Shown here: positions 15,625 to 24,125 of the stretch, in pieces
Layout of the letters: every line of letters starts with the position of its first letter
Position numbering within the stretch: the stretch's first letter is position 1
Source: Candidatus Thiodiazotropha endoloripes
GTDB lineage: Bacteria; Pseudomonadota; Gammaproteobacteria; Chromatiales; Chromatiaceae
Length of the DNA: 64,000 nucleotides
Direction: 5' to 3'
NCBI GenBank assembly: GCA_001709035.1
Contig: LVKA01000011.1
Span: 682,001 to 746,000 of the forward strand
Notes under the pieces: generated by a model
Database searches by the model: none
The model's input: only the letters and a program-made list of their open reading frames with translations
Told to the model about the DNA's origin: nothing
Program-made: the position numbers and the translations under genes

Positions 15625-17556
15625 TCAGTATTGCCCCAGTCCCATCTCAATGTAACCGGTGGGACAGACCTCTTTGCAGATATGGCAACCGACACACTTG
15701 GCATAGTCGGTTTCCACATAGCGTCCCATGACACGCTCATCCTTTCTCACGCGGGTGACCGCATCCTGAGGGCAGTAGATGACACAGTTGTCGCACTCGA
15801 AGCAGAATCCGCAGCTCATGCAGCGTTTGGCTTCGCTGACCGCTGACTCCTGGGTAAGACCGTTGAAGCGCTCGATCATGCTACCCAATACATTGGAGAC
15901 GTTAACGTCCATCTCATCCCGAGCATTGACTGTTTCGTAGTCAAAGTGACCGGTGTAGAGGGCGTTGGTATTGATTACGTCTGCTTCGGCCCGGTTCTCA
16001 AAATTGTGTACAGACCATTTGGCGCTGTTGGTGCCCCAGGTCGAGCCATGATTGTACTCATCCGGCGATAGGGATTTTTCATCCAGCTCCTGCAGCAGAT
16101 CGAAGTGGTGACCTTCCACCTTGGGTCGGTCATCGAGCGACTCACCGCTGAGATATTTGTCGATTCCCTGGACGGCCACCGAGGCCTGACCAATCGCAGT
16201 GGTCAGCAAGTGGGGATTGATGGCATCACCGGCAACGAAGTGATCCTGTTTACCTTTCACCTGCATGGTTCGATCCGCATCGATCTGGTTCCACTCGTTG
16301 GCGATGCCGTCGATGCCGTCGTAGTCACCAGTCTGACCGGTGGCGGCGACAATCAGGGTGCACTCGATCTCGAAGGGTTCTCCATTCGGTTCCATTTTGC
16401 CGCTCGACCAATCCACCGGTTGGACCTTCAATGCAGAGGCACGGCCCTGCTCATCCAGTACCACCTCAAGGGGAGCCAGACTGTCGTGGATCTCCACTCC
16501 CTCAGTGATACAGGCCTCCAGCTCATGCTTGGTGCAGGGAGCCTTTTCGATCGGGCGACGATAGACCAGCCAGCAGTCGGAGTCGGTGCGCAATGCTACC
16601 CGGTCTTCCCGTTGTGAGCCCGAGCCATCAAACACCGCCTCCGGGCGTTCCAGATGTTCGAGTTCAGCTACCTCTCCAATGCGTTTCGCAACAGCCGCCA
16701 CATCCATGGCGGTGTCACCGCCACCGATTACCAGGATACGACCATCGAGGTATTTCAGAGTACCGTTGTTGAAGGATTTGAGGAAGGTCATGCCATCGAC
16801 ACAGTTGGGGGCCTCACCGCCTTCGACACGCAGCGGTTTGCCGATGACCGTACCCACGCTCCAGAAGATGGCGTCGTAATCATGCTCCAGGGTTTCGACC
16901 TTTACATGCTCACCTACCCGTGTGTTGAGTTGCACTTCGATACCGCCCAGGTCGAGGATGCGCTGGATCTCATCTTCCAGTACATCACGCGGGATACGGT
17001 AGCCGGGAATACCGAATACCATCTGTCCTCCCAGCGCATCATGAGCTTCATAGATGGTTGAGTTGTGACCCAGACGGCGTAGGAACAGGGCGGCGGCCAA
17101 TCCGGCAGGACCTCCTCCGATGATGGCCACCTGCTTACCCGATTCTGTTTCAGGTTTCTCAAAAGCAAGATTGTTTTCCCTCGCCCAGTCGCCAATATAC
17201 TGCTCAATGGAGTTGATGCCGACGAAGCCATCAAGACTGTTGCGGTTACAGCCACTCTGGCAGGGAGCGGGGCATACCCGACCCATGATCGAGGGGAAGG
17301 GGTTGGCCTGGGTCATGCGCTCGAAAGCGTATTGCTGCCAGGGTTTGTCAGCTTGTGGTTTGTCCAGGCCACGTACGATCGACAGCCAACCGCGAATATC
17401 ATGACCCGATGGGCAGGCGTTCTGGCATGGTGGGGTGCGCTGGATATAAGTCGGGCAGAGGTAGGACTCGCCCTGATTGATTACATCGTTATTCCAGTCG
17501 TAGGGTTCGTTGTCGCCGTCGCTATAGCGTCGATAAGTTGGGTCGGTGTCACTCAT
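15625..17556 (-). CDS. GltD/DsrL-like FAD-NAD(P)H oxidoreductase with C-terminal ferredoxin domain
   Basis: This 643-residue cytosolic enzyme has an N-terminal Fe-S region (C34, C44, C48 in QRTPPCQNACPSG; then CPAPCQSGCNR), an FAD-binding AIIGGGPAGLAAA (about 148), an NAD(P)-binding VIGGGDTAMDVAA (about 277), and a C-terminal 2[4Fe-4S] ferredoxin domain (CMSCGFCFECDNC...CP and CVGCHICKEVCP). This is the plan of glutamate-synthase small-subunit relatives that move electrons between NAD(P)H and ferredoxin or another protein, including DsrL of sulfur oxidisers and NfnB-type subunits. It is not beside dsr genes here, so DsrL identity is unproven. A link with the ferredoxin made by NifJ in this window is plausible (inference). 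Confidence 0.85.
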   Translation of the reverse strand: MSDTDPTYRRYSDGDNEPYDWNNDVINQGESYLCPTYIQRTPPCQNACPSGHDIRGWLSIVRGLDKPQADKPWQQYAFERMTQANPFPSIMGRVCPAPCQSGCNRNSLDGFVGINSIEQYIGDWARENNLAFEKPETESGKQVAIIGGGPAGLAAALFLRRLGHNSTIYEAHDALGGQMVFGIPGYRIPRDVLEDEIQRILDLGGIEVQLNTRVGEHVKVETLEHDYDAIFWSVGTVIGKPLRVEGGEAPNCVDGMTFLKSFNNGTLKYLDGRILVIGGGDTAMDVAAVAKRIGEVAELEHLERPEAVFDGSGSQREDRVALRTDSDCWLVYRRPIEKAPCTKHELEACITEGVEIHDSLAPLEVVLDEQGRASALKVQPVDWSSGKMEPNGEPFEIECTLIVAATGQTGDYDGIDGIANEWNQIDADRTMQVKGKQDHFVAGDAINPHLLTTAIGQASVAVQGIDKYLSGESLDDRPKVEGHHFDLLQELDEKSLSPDEYNHGSTWGTNSAKWSVHNFENRAEADVINTNALYTGHFDYETVNARDEMDVNVSNVLGSMIERFNGLTQESAVSEAKRCMSCGFCFECDNCVIYCPQDAVTRVRKDERVMGRYVETDYAKCVGCHICKEVCPTGYIEMGLGQY

Positions 17557-17955
17557 TCGTTTATCACTCCATTCAAAGCAGTGTGACTGTCTGTGTGCAC
17601 GCTGAAGGTCCGCAGACTTGTCACGGGTTGGTGATGCTCTGGTTCGGTGTTTTGATTATAGGCAACAAATGTAACCGGTTTGCACTGTTATGGGATTGTG
17701 AACCAAGTACCTACAAACGAGTAGATCAAAAGTTTTTTAAGCGCAGCTTAAGATTGATCGGGAATGGCTCTAAAACAATCTGAAAAATCGAACTCCATCA
17801 CAGCTTCATCGGTCGTGGTGCGGCTGAAACATATCCGAGATAAAAACATCGGGCAAAATATTAGCAGCGTTGTGGGGATTTTGCCTGGTATTTTTTAGCT
17901 GGGATTGTCAGCTTCTCCATACACTCAATTTGAGATGATAGCTCAGCAGCGAGCT
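17557..17955. other. Non-coding gap
   Basis: I see no gene, repeat or terminator with confidence. It should contain the promoter of the GltD-like gene (minus strand, near 17557-17700). Confidence 0.4.
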
Positions 17956-18402
17956 TTATTTAAGCGGCTTAAGGAAGCAGACAATCCTTTCGGTTTCGAT
18001 GAAACCGAGCTTTTTATGCAGCGTGATACTTGTCTGGTTGTGGGTCTCTGTATCACTGGCAATCTCCTTGAAGCCTTGCTTGGCGGCCCAGGATTCCGCT
18101 TGCTGCATCAGCGCTTTGCCGTAGCCTTGGCCGCGATACCCGGGTTTGACGAACCAGCCTTCAATATAGGGCACCCTGGATGAGCGGCTGCTTTCGGCAA
18201 AGTTCCGGATGTTGAGTTCGATAAACCCGGCCAGCTCCCGGTCGGCAATCTCAACCACGAAGGTTTCAACAATATCGATCGATTCACCGGCAAAATATTC
18301 AGCAAGTTCTTTCGGATGTTGGCTTTGATCCTTTGGCCAGAGCTGGCTTCTCATACTGATCCAGTCTGCTAAATCAGATGTTTCAACAGGGCGGATAATC
18401 AT
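17956..18402 (-). CDS. GNAT acetyltransferase resembling aminoglycoside 6'-N-acetyltransferase
   Basis: This 148-residue GNAT-fold protein has the acetyl-CoA loop VKPGYRGQGYGKALMQQAE and the surrounding pattern RVPYIEGWFVKPGYRGQGYG...ASDTETHNQTSITLHKKLGF that is characteristic of the AAC(6')-I family. Members acetylate the 6' amino group of aminoglycosides or unknown amines. The frame is open three codons earlier (GTG 18411), but ATG 18402 fits the family. It stands alone between long non-coding stretches, and repeats lie just upstream, so lateral acquisition is possible. Function in resistance is not shown by sequence. Confidence 0.82.
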   Translation of the reverse strand: MIIRPVETSDLADWISMRSQLWPKDQSQHPKELAEYFAGESIDIVETFVVEIADRELAGFIELNIRNFAESSRSSRVPYIEGWFVKPGYRGQGYGKALMQQAESWAAKQGFKEIASDTETHNQTSITLHKKLGFIETERIVCFLKPLK

Positions 18403-18651
18403 AAGTATCACTCGGTGCTTGCGCTTTCAAATCTAAAGCATGTTCGATAAGGAATTTATGCTTGGAGTCACTCCTGTTCTGTTAACTCAATATTAGCCAA
18501 GGAGATTCAGAAAGCCCTTCTCCCTTGATGGGAGAGGGTGTACGCGAAGCGTTTCATCTGGCTAAAAAGAAAAAACTCATTGATCCTTTATTTTTATCGC
18601 GCTGGTTTCTTGTAAAGACTGAGGTGCTTTTTATCCCCCCCTCTCCCCCGG

Positions 18652-18676
18652 CCCCTCTCCCGCAAGGGGAGAGGGG
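18652..18676. repeat. CCCCTCTCCC/GGGGAGAGGG intergenic hairpin
   Basis: CCCCTCTCCC, a GCAA loop and GGGGAGAGGGG form a perfect GC-rich stem. The longer phrase (CCCTCTCCCCCGGCCCCTCTCCC) is a common type of dispersed intergenic hairpin in proteobacteria. A related weaker hairpin precedes it at about 18513-18539. Confidence 0.7.
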
Positions 18677-18905
18677 AGCTACTCTTTCGGTCTGTTTGGT
18701 AGGCTGATGATTGGTGCATTTTCAGGGTGTAGGGTGGGGCCATGCCCCATCAAATGCGCTTAGATTAAACACAATGAAGCGCCTTGGCGCTTACTGAGCC
18801 ACCATCAGTTTCAATACGGATGGTCAGGTAAGTAGTAAGACGAAGCATCGCCATGATCGTCGAAAAAACACGGACACACTGAGTTTTCCCGACAGCCGTG
18901 TCTTA

Positions 18906-19069
18906 AACCTGAATCCGTGGGTTCAGAAGGAGTGCAGCGTGCAAGATATTGATTCGGATAGCGTAATAAAAATTCGTAGCCATACCCTTAGGTCTGGCGA
19001 GAATTTTTATATAGCTAGAAGGATCAAGAGCTTGTGCGATGTGTCCTGATGGACCCACGGATTCAGGTT
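18906..19069. mobile_element. MITE-like element with 17-base terminal inverted repeats
   Basis: AACCTGAATCCGTGGGT at 18906-18922 is repeated as a perfect inverted copy at 19053-19069. The 164-base interval contains no gene. The size and perfect ends fit a miniature inverted-repeat element, different in sequence from the TTAGGGCC family. No second copy is in the window, so mobility is inferred only. Confidence 0.55.
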
Positions 19070-19104
19070 AAAAAAACCAATCAGGGTTTATACCCTCAGC
19101 CAAC

Positions 19105-19911
19105 TCAAAGCGTCACTCGGCAAAACAAAGTGTCGGTATTAAGCTCGATTGTTCCGTTATCTGAGATCGCTGTAACTTCGGCGGTATGTTCTCTTTTAAA
19201 CGCCTCCAGCTGTTCAGGCTTGAGTTGATCAAGCAGTGATTTATAGCCTGCGCTGTTGAGCAGTCCCCACCACTCATCGACCGAAACCGGGTAGCGAATT
19301 GGTTCTTCAATGATCTCCAGATCCGTGTAATCAGAACTCTCCACGAGTGCCTGCCAATTTTGAGCGGTTTTCAGTCGATCTTTTATCTCTCCCGGTGGTG
19401 ACAGGTCATACTTTGTTTTAAGGCGATCCAAAAACAGTTCAGCGTAGGGATTGAAGGCCGCATTTGTAAAGGAGGAGCCGATCAACTGACCGCCCGGTTT
19501 GACGGTTTTGCAAATTGCCCGGTATGAGGCTTCCATGTCCGGGTAGAAGAACATCGCATAGCCACAGGTGACCACATCGAATCTGTCCGCCGGGTAGGTC
19601 AGCTCATCCACATCGGATTGAATGAAACGAATATTGGGGAGCCGCATCTGTTGGACTTTTTTGGCCGCAAACTCGAGCATCTCCCGGGACAGATCAATGG
19701 CTTCGATCTGTGCATCGGGATAGTTGATTGCCACTTCAATGGCCACACTGCCGGTGCCTGTTGATATGTCGAGTACCTGCAGCCCATCAGCCGCAGGCAA
19801 CAGCCTGGCCAGTCTTTTAGCGGAGATGCCAAAGAAACTGTTTTGGTCATATCGGCTTGAGACTTTGTCAAAGGTGGATTGTATGGTCTGTTTGTATTGT
19901 GTTGTATCCAT
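19105..19911 (-). CDS. SAM-dependent methyltransferase, UbiE-like fold
   Basis: A class I methyltransferase (268 residues from ATG 19911). Motif I is VLDISTGTGSVAIEVA, motif II ends with the acidic residue in IEAIDLSREML, and motif III is FDVVTCGYAMFFYPD. The fold resembles UbiE/COQ5-type enzymes, but the C-terminal half (NWQALVESSDYTDLEI...) is not that of UbiE, so the substrate is unknown. The frame extends to an ATG at 19953 (also possible at 19941); neither start has a strong ribosome-binding site. It is transcribed divergently from the MipA-like gene. Confidence 0.82.
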   Translation of the reverse strand: MDTTQYKQTIQSTFDKVSSRYDQNSFFGISAKRLARLLPAADGLQVLDISTGTGSVAIEVAINYPDAQIEAIDLSREMLEFAAKKVQQMRLPNIRFIQSDVDELTYPADRFDVVTCGYAMFFYPDMEASYRAICKTVKPGGQLIGSSFTNAAFNPYAELFLDRLKTKYDLSPPGEIKDRLKTAQNWQALVESSDYTDLEIIEEPIRYPVSVDEWWGLLNSAGYKSLLDQLKPEQLEAFKREHTAEVTAISDNGTIELNTDTLFCRVTL

Positions 19912-20132
19912 CGATCTGTCGTTGTTGAGAGCGTGTTCCATTGTTGGCGTCAATCCATTTCAAGTGGATTGAACAAACGATGTTCAAATCAACTTGTGGG
20001 TTGCTGTTACCAAATCCAGTGGTGTTGTGACGATTGTTACAGAAGGATACATATCCAAACAATATCCCCACAGACATTAACAAGCTTGTTTCTTAACCTG
20101 ATGATGTCAATAAAACAACAGGGAGCATCATC

Positions 20133-20939
20133 ATGCCAATCAATCTGTCTGGTTTTCATGGATCCAAACTGGCTGCACCATGGGTTCTCGCCTTTGGGGC
20201 TACACTGCTACCCGGCCTCGCTGCGGCGGGTGAGTGGTCGGCGGGTATCAACCTGGGAGGTGGTCGTAATCCGATCATTGGCGAAGACAACACCTTTGTG
20301 GCCATGCCGGTGATCGCCTATCGGGGCGAGCGTTTCCATGCCAATCTGGGTAATCCCGGACTCGCTTTCTTCAATGGCAGCACAAATTTCGGCGGATTGG
20401 GTTACAGCCTGGTTAAACAGGATAATTTTAAACTCGATCTGGTCGGGCGGATTCGTGCCATGGGGATCGACCCGGACGATAACGACGAGCTGGATGGGTT
20501 GGATGAACGTAAGCCGGGGTTCGATGTGGGCATCGATGTTGTCTGGGGCAGTGATCTTGGTGAGCTCAACGGGCAACTGCTTGGCGATGTCAGCAATCGT
20601 TCAAAAGGTCAGGAGCTGGTGGTCAGTTACGCCTATCCCCTGAAGCACGGAGATTGGTCGTTCAGGCCCGAGGTTGGTGTCAGTTGGCAGAGCAGTAAAC
20701 TGAGCGACTACTACTTTGGTGTGGATGATGATGAGACTGGCGCCGGGCTGGAGAGCTATCAAGCCAAGTCAACCATTACACCGTTCGTGGGTATCCAGGC
20801 CGAGTATGCCTGGTCCAAGCAGATACGTTTGATCGGTGGTGCCGGTATCGGCCGCCTGGGGGATGGTATCAGTGACAGTCCTATCGTCGATGGACGCAAT
20901 CTGGCCGGTGCTTTTCTGGGGGCGGTTTACCGTTTCTAG
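20133..20939 (+). CDS. MipA/OmpV family outer-membrane protein
   Basis: This 268-residue protein has a signal peptide ending near LPGLAAA (residue about 32) and an antiparallel beta-barrel pattern with the family traits: WSAGINLGGGRNP at the start, an early PVIAYRGERFHANLG strand, and a C-terminal aromatic residue (AVYRF). MipA was first described as a scaffold for murein enzymes; many relatives are induced with efflux or two-component systems. It is followed after 11 bases by a MacA-like adaptor and an ABC pair, so it is probably the first gene of a four-gene operon and might act as their outer-membrane component (inference). Confidence 0.87.
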   Translation: MPINLSGFHGSKLAAPWVLAFGATLLPGLAAAGEWSAGINLGGGRNPIIGEDNTFVAMPVIAYRGERFHANLGNPGLAFFNGSTNFGGLGYSLVKQDNFKLDLVGRIRAMGIDPDDNDELDGLDERKPGFDVGIDVVWGSDLGELNGQLLGDVSNRSKGQELVVSYAYPLKHGDWSFRPEVGVSWQSSKLSDYYFGVDDDETGAGLESYQAKSTITPFVGIQAEYAWSKQIRLIGGAGIGRLGDGISDSPIVDGRNLAGAFLGAVYRF

Positions 20940-20950
20940 GTTGACTGATC

Positions 20951-22027
20951 ATGCAGCTGAAATCGCTGGCAATCGGGTTGTTGATTGTTCTGCTTCCCTT
21001 GGGTCTGTTTGTCGCCGGGATCTGGGATCAAGCTAGACAGGTCGAAACCGTTGAGGTCGAACGGGGTGATCTGTCACTGGTGATCCGGGTAACCGGCGAG
21101 GTGATCAACGACCGCCGTGTGGAGTTGACCGCGTTGGTGGATGGTCAGGTGATCGGCGTCGAAGCTGGCGTCGGCGATCGGGTCAGCGCCGGGCAGATCT
21201 TGGCGAAGATGGACAATCGCGCCGCTGCGGCCAATCGCCAAAGGGCCGAGGCGTTTGTGCAGCAGCATGCGGTTTTACGCAAAGAGGCAAAGTTGCGTTA
21301 CCAGCGACTGAGCAAGCTGGTTTCCAAGGGTGCGGTAACCGAGGAGCAACAGGAGGATGCACAGCTGGAGTGGCAAGCCGCCAGTGCAGTCTGGCAAGTG
21401 GCCAAGGCGGAGTTACTGCTGACGGAGGTGGCCCAGGAGTGGCAGGTGAACCGTGCGCCGTTCGATGCCGTTGTGGTGAAAAAATCCACCGAGAAGGGAC
21501 AGTGGGTTGAGGCCGGCACCCCACTTTTCTCCCTGGTGGCTCTGGACGGTTGGCAGATCGAGGCCCATGTGGATGCGGTGGACAGTGGACGCATCAAGCT
21601 AGGTCAGCCGATTGAGTTGAAATCTGATGCCTTTCCCGGAAAAAACTGGCGCTCGGAAGTGAGCTGGATCGGACCCAATGTGGAACAGCAGCAGGAGCGT
21701 CGACTCAACACCTTCAAAGTGCGTTTGGATCCGGGTGAGGCTGCGCCGGCACTGCTGTTGGGTCAGCAGGTGGATCTGGAGATTCTGGTGGCGCAGCGTA
21801 AGGGCGTGTTGAAGCTTCCCTTTATGGCGCTGAAAGAGGATCAGGAGAGGTTCCAGGTTGGAGTGATCGAAGCGGGTCTTTTAAGTTACCGGGAGGTGGC
21901 TGTAGGCCTGCAGGGGGATAGTCATGTGGAGTTGCTGTCCGGCATCCTGGAAGGGGACAAGGTGGTGCTGCTGGAGTCTGCCAAGCTCGAATCCGGGATT
22001 GCTGTGCAGGAGAGAACGGAACAATGA
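20951..22027 (+). CDS. Periplasmic adaptor (membrane fusion) protein, MacA-like
   Basis: A 358-residue membrane-fusion protein: N-terminal membrane anchor (residues about 5-25), biotinyl-lipoyl-like halves flanking a short helical hairpin (about 85-150), beta-barrel domain (GWQIEAHVDAVDSGRIKLGQPIEL) and membrane-proximal domain. It would couple the inner-membrane ABC transporter encoded next to it to an outer-membrane factor. Its stop overlaps the start of the ATPase gene (ATGA). No TolC-type gene is nearby. Confidence 0.87.
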   Translation: MQLKSLAIGLLIVLLPLGLFVAGIWDQARQVETVEVERGDLSLVIRVTGEVINDRRVELTALVDGQVIGVEAGVGDRVSAGQILAKMDNRAAAANRQRAEAFVQQHAVLRKEAKLRYQRLSKLVSKGAVTEEQQEDAQLEWQAASAVWQVAKAELLLTEVAQEWQVNRAPFDAVVVKKSTEKGQWVEAGTPLFSLVALDGWQIEAHVDAVDSGRIKLGQPIELKSDAFPGKNWRSEVSWIGPNVEQQQERRLNTFKVRLDPGEAAPALLLGQQVDLEILVAQRKGVLKLPFMALKEDQERFQVGVIEAGLLSYREVAVGLQGDSHVELLSGILEGDKVVLLESAKLESGIAVQERTEQ

Positions 22028-22683
22028 TCCAGATGCAGGCGATCCATAAATCCTATTGGCGGGGTGGCGCTGAGCTGCCCGTTATCCGTGGCATCGATTT
22101 GAATATTTCAGCGGGTGAATTTGTCGCCATCATGGGGCCCTCCGGGTCGGGTAAAAGTACCCTGATGAATATCATCGGCTGCCTCGATCTGGCGGACCGT
22201 GGCGAGTACCGGCTAAACGGGGAAAGGGTATCGGGTGTTCAGTTTTCCCGCTTGGCCGAGTTGCGGGGGCAGACCATCGGTTTTGTATTTCAGTCCTTCA
22301 ATCTGATCGCCAATCGGAGTGCGCTTGAGAATGTGGCGCTGCCACTGCTTTATCAGGGTGTTGCCCGAGATGAACGACTGGATCTCGCCACACAGGCTCT
22401 GCAGCGAGTCGGTATGCTGGACCGGGCCTCGCATCAGCCAAACCAACTCTCCGGTGGTCAGCAGCAGCGGGTCGCCATAGCCCGGGCTCTGGTCAATCGC
22501 CCCAGCCTGTTGATTGCGGATGAACCAACCGGTGCGTTGGACAGTCGGAATGGGGATCAGGTTTTACAGCTCTTCAATGAGCTGCATAACGAAGGACATA
22601 CCCTGGTGATGGTGACCCATGATCCATTGATCGGTGAGCGGGCGGATCGGGTGATCATGTTGCATGATGGTGTGGTGATATGA
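22024..22683 (+). CDS. ABC transporter ATP-binding protein, MacB/LolD type
   Basis: A 219-residue ATPase with Walker A GPSGSGKS (38-45), Q-loop FVFQSFNL, signature LSGGQQQR (about 141), Walker B LLIADEPTGALD and switch histidine in VMVTHDP. The LNLIA...RSALENVALPLLYQG text is typical of the LolD/MacB group that powers mechanotransmission rather than classical transport. It overlaps by four bases with both the adaptor gene before it and the permease gene after it (ATGA in each case), showing tight translational coupling. Confidence 0.93.
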   Translation: MIQMQAIHKSYWRGGAELPVIRGIDLNISAGEFVAIMGPSGSGKSTLMNIIGCLDLADRGEYRLNGERVSGVQFSRLAELRGQTIGFVFQSFNLIANRSALENVALPLLYQGVARDERLDLATQALQRVGMLDRASHQPNQLSGGQQQRVAIARALVNRPSLLIADEPTGALDSRNGDQVLQLFNELHNEGHTLVMVTHDPLIGERADRVIMLHDGVVI

Positions 22684-23924
22684 ACCGGCTGCGGGTGTTT
22701 ATCGAACTGACCGGAGAGGCGGTGATCGCGTTGTGGCAGAACCGCTTGAGATCACTGCTCAGCGTTTTGGGCATCGCCATCGGCATCGCTGCGGTGATGA
22801 CCGTCAGTGCGGTGAGCAGCGGCGGTAAACTGTTTGTACTGAAAGAGCTGGAGACTTTCGGTTTACGATCACTGTGGGTGTTTCGGGACTATCAGGATAA
22901 AAATCCCCAGTCACGGATCAGGGACAGCTCCGGGATCGATAGCCGCGACCTGAGTCTGTTGAAAGGGGCGTGTTGCCCCGCAGTGAAGCGGTTAAGCCCG
23001 GTGTTGCTCGCGGCCAATCGTCCGATTGTACAAAATGGCAATCGTTACAGCAGTGCCCAGTTGAAAGGTGTGGATGCCAACTATACCGGGATCAATAACG
23101 ACCGGCTGACCATGGGACGGGGATTTCGACCGGCGGATATCAAAGGTCGTCGTCCGGTGGTGCTGATCGGTGAGACGGTGAGCCAGGATCTCTATCCCCA
23201 GTCGGAAAACCCAGTCGACCGGGATCTGCGCATCGGTGGGCGTCGATATCAGGTGATCGGGGTGTTGGAATACAAGAGCCGGGACCTGCTCGCAAGCATT
23301 GGATCTGAAGGGGGTGAGGATGCCAATAACAGAATTCTGCTGCCCTATACCCTGGTGCAACAGATGAATGGCAATCAGCAGGTCAGTTATCTGCAAGCGG
23401 AAGCGGTCTCCATCGCGAAGGCCGAACAGGCGGCAGATCAATTGAGACTGACGCTGCAACGGCGCTACCGGGGCAGCTACCAATACACCAAGATCACCCT
23501 CGCTTCCTATCTGAAAACCGTGGACCGGATATTGGGCGGTATCACCGCGATGGGTGTGGTGGCCGCTTCCACCGCACTGCTGGTGGGCGGCATTGGTGTG
23601 GCGGGGATCATGAGTACCGCGGTGGTCGAACGAATCCGTGAGATTGGTGTGCGTATGGCGATCGGTGCGAATCGTCGCCATATTCTGTTTCAGTTTCTGG
23701 CCGAGGCGGTATTGATCAGTCTGCTTGGGGGTATCGCCGGTTTGTTGTTTGGTTTTCTACTCGGGGGTAGTCTCGATCTGCTGACCGGATTTCCATTGAT
23801 GCCGACCTTGAGCGGGGTGTTGACCGGATTGATCGTATCTGTTTTGGTGGGGTTGGCCTCTGGTTACTATCCCGCCCGTCGTGCGGCAGGTTTTCTACCG
23901 GTTGAAGCGCTGCGCCGAGAGTGA
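22680..23924 (+). CDS. ABC transporter permease, MacB/FtsX family
   Basis: A 414-residue permease with one membrane helix near residue 20-40, a large periplasmic MacB-PCD domain (about 45-270) and three C-terminal helices that form the FtsX domain (about 285-405, including VVERIREIGVRMAIGANRRHI). With the ATPase and the MacA-like adaptor this makes a complete inner-membrane MacAB-type machine. Substrate unknown; the MipA-like partner hints at envelope components or peptides. Confidence 0.9.
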   Translation: MNRLRVFIELTGEAVIALWQNRLRSLLSVLGIAIGIAAVMTVSAVSSGGKLFVLKELETFGLRSLWVFRDYQDKNPQSRIRDSSGIDSRDLSLLKGACCPAVKRLSPVLLAANRPIVQNGNRYSSAQLKGVDANYTGINNDRLTMGRGFRPADIKGRRPVVLIGETVSQDLYPQSENPVDRDLRIGGRRYQVIGVLEYKSRDLLASIGSEGGEDANNRILLPYTLVQQMNGNQQVSYLQAEAVSIAKAEQAADQLRLTLQRRYRGSYQYTKITLASYLKTVDRILGGITAMGVVAASTALLVGGIGVAGIMSTAVVERIREIGVRMAIGANRRHILFQFLAEAVLISLLGGIAGLLFGFLLGGSLDLLTGFPLMPTLSGVLTGLIVSVLVGLASGYYPARRAAGFLPVEALRRE

Positions 23925-23999
23925 TTTGAGCGCTCTGCCGGATCAACGGCCCCGGACATGGTAGAGCGTTTTACAACGATTATTTAGCATCGTTTCCCC

Positions 24000-24033
24000 T
24001 AGGGCCTATTGGATTAGTGTTAACAGGCCCCAG
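24000..24033. repeat. Short (solo) copy of the dispersed repeat
   Basis: The core AGGGCCTATTGGATTAGTG is identical to the copy at 9386-9420 and continues through TTAACAGGCCC. It lies between the ABC permease and nifJ, which converge. Confidence 0.85.
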
Positions 24034-24125
24034 GATGTGTCAAGACACTTAACAAGGACGGATTGCTTGCCAGGATTCGTGCATCACCCTTGATGTTGTG
24101 CTGAGTCTGTCGCAACCATGGTAAT

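Larger units (their letters stand above)
18403..19104. other. Repeat-rich non-coding region
   Basis: No gene is supported across 700 bases. It holds a CCCTTCTCCC...GGGAGAGGG hairpin (about 18513-18539), a second hairpin at 18652-18676, one arm of the GTAGGGTGGG repeat (about 18729-18755) and an inverted-repeat element at 18906-19069. This makes it a collecting site for small mobile or dispersed repeats. Confidence 0.65.

Noticed and set aside
22992-23681. 229-codon frame opposite the ABC permease
   Set aside because: Shadow of the clear permease gene on the plus strand; histidine/threonine-rich nonsense.
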